Program-made: the position numbers and the translations under genes
Source of the DNA: a virus
Length of the DNA stretch: 40,514 nt
Reading direction: 5' to 3' (one strand)
IMG/VR virus record: IMGVR_UViG_3300048022_000069
Location: 1 to 40,514 of that record
In this document: positions 39,894-40,514 of the stretch, one piece after another
How positions within the stretch are numbered: the stretch's first letter is position 1
Layout of the letters: every line of letters begins with the position of its first letter
The notes under the pieces: model-generated
What the model was told of the DNA's origin: nothing
The model's database searches: none
Seen by the model: only the letters and a program-made list of their open reading frames with translations

Positions 39894-40514
39894 ATGGCCT
39901 TAGAGACTGCTACTTACATAAATGGATTAGTGGCTACTAACCCTACATCCACAGATGCCCTGGCACAGGCAGACGACCACCTACGTTTAATCAAGACCAC
40001 CATTAAAGCTACGTTCCCTAACATAACTGGTGCTGTCACAGCGACCCACACTCAGCTAAACACTGACCCAAGCTCCCTACTGGATTCAAACGGCACTACA
40101 AGAGTGGCTGCCAGTACTTCAGGGGCAACTGTAACTGGTACCCTGGCTATCACAGGTGACATCACCCTGGGTGGCGATGGTTTGACACTGGGTACCCATA
40201 CAGCAGGGAACTACGTTGCAGGTATAACTGCAGGTACAGGCGTTACCGTAGCAGGTTCAGGATCCGAGGGTGCAACACCCACAGTATCAATAGGCCAGGC
40301 TGTTGCCACAACAGACACAGTGACCTTTGCCGAGGTTAGATCCACTGGCAACGTCACAGCCTACTACTCAGACATGAGACTTAAGACCGACATCCAACCC
40401 ATAGATGGAGCCTTAGATAAGGTTATGTCCCTCAATGGGTTTTACTTCAGACCGAATGAGATAGCTAAAGATTACGGTTATGAAGATAAGGTGGAGGTAG
40501 GGGTCTCTGCTCAG
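39894..40514 (+). CDS. Tail fibre with S74 chaperone domain, N-terminal part (continues at 1-385)
   Basis: The ATG at 39894 follows GAGAGAAGGAAAAAACC. The protein begins MALETATYINGLVATNPTST, then ADDHLRLIKTTIKATFPNI, the virion-attachment start common to marine phage fibres. A short Gly/Thr/Val-rich beta shaft follows (LGGDGLTLGTHTAGNYVAGI) and then the S74 domain beginning near residue 150. The frame is open to the window end and continues from position 215 of the window after the repeat, giving 263 residues in total. At this length it is a short spike compared with the two other fibre genes. Confidence 0.88.
   Translation, partial: MALETATYINGLVATNPTSTDALAQADDHLRLIKTTIKATFPNITGAVTATHTQLNTDPSSLLDSNGTTRVAASTSGATVTGTLAITGDITLGGDGLTLGTHTAGNYVAGITAGTGVTVAGSGSEGATPTVSIGQAVATTDTVTFAEVRSTGNVTAYYSDMRLKTDIQPIDGALDKVMSLNGFYFRPNEIAKDYGYEDKVEVGVSAQ
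40301..40514. repeat. Direct repeat of the window start (circular closure)
   Basis: The second copy of the 214-base overlap described at 1-214, with the two silent C/T differences at 40367 and 40388. Counting it once gives a genome of 40,300 bp. Confidence 0.93.

Noticed and set aside
1-40514. CRISPR array, insertion sequence or rRNA genes
   Set aside because: No regularly spaced short repeats with unique spacers, no transposase and no rRNA-like stretches were seen; the only regular repeats are coding repeats in fibre genes.

Overview
The window is essentially one complete genome of a tailed, short-tailed-type (podovirus-like) double-stranded DNA phage, probably from a marine bacterium. The last 214 bases repeat the first 214 with only two differences, so the window closes into a circle of about 40,300 bp and one tail-fibre gene is split across the ends. 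Every gene I could support lies on the + strand. Genes are packed with stop/start overlaps, most are preceded by GGAG-type ribosome binding sites, and there is no rRNA gene, no intact tRNA gene and no CRISPR array. The host is not shown directly. Marine-phage-style fibres, a B12-type ribonucleotide reductase and a DUF1289 gene suggest a marine proteobacterium, possibly an alphaproteobacterium; this is inference.

Layout. (1) About 39.9 kb through the junction to 11.0 kb: tail fibre, small virion proteins, a tail-nozzle-like protein and three probable internal (ejected) virion proteins, one with a lytic transglycosylase domain and one of 1661 residues with a HEVSH metallopeptidase motif. (2) 11.0-18.6 kb: small and large terminase, portal, scaffold, major capsid protein, head-tail adaptor. 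(3) 18.6-24.6 kb: two more fibre genes, one carrying about 35 copies of a 17-residue repeat; all three fibre genes end in an S74 intramolecular chaperone. (4) 24.6-26.2 kb: lysis cassette (lysozyme plus several small membrane proteins) ending in a terminator. (5) 26.3-27.7 kb: probable attachment site (5' half of a tRNA-Tyr gene on the minus strand), tyrosine integrase and a ribbon-helix-helix-like regulator. (6) 28.0-39.4 kb: T7-like single-subunit RNA polymerase, SSB, endonuclease I, primase-helicase, MazG-like hydrolase, DNA polymerase A, exonuclease, DUF3310, class II ribonucleotide reductase and DUF1289. (7) 39.35-39.89 kb: a 542-bp non-coding region with strong stem-loops, a phage promoter, AT-rich sequence and a perfect palindrome.

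How it works together. An 18-base sequence, AAAGTTTTGTGTCCACCC, is repeated exactly in front of the RNA polymerase gene, in front of the SSB/replication operon and in front of the first fibre gene; a shorter relative sits before the integrase block. These are the best candidates for promoters of the phage's own RNA polymerase and divide the circle into an integration unit, a polymerase unit, a replication/nucleotide unit and one long virion-plus-lysis unit that ends at the terminator near 26.26 kb. The virus therefore combines a T7-like transcription and replication module with a non-T7 morphogenesis module (large portal, DUF5309-like capsid, terminase genes placed before the portal) and with integration genes, suggesting a temperate or once-temperate lifestyle.

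The observations most worth following are a 77-residue gene candidate embedded out of frame, with a good ribosome binding site, inside the giant virion protein gene; an attachment site made from the 5' rather than the 3' half of a tRNA gene; the promoter repeat family; and the structured, AT-rich region near 39.4-39.9 kb, which could be an origin or control region.
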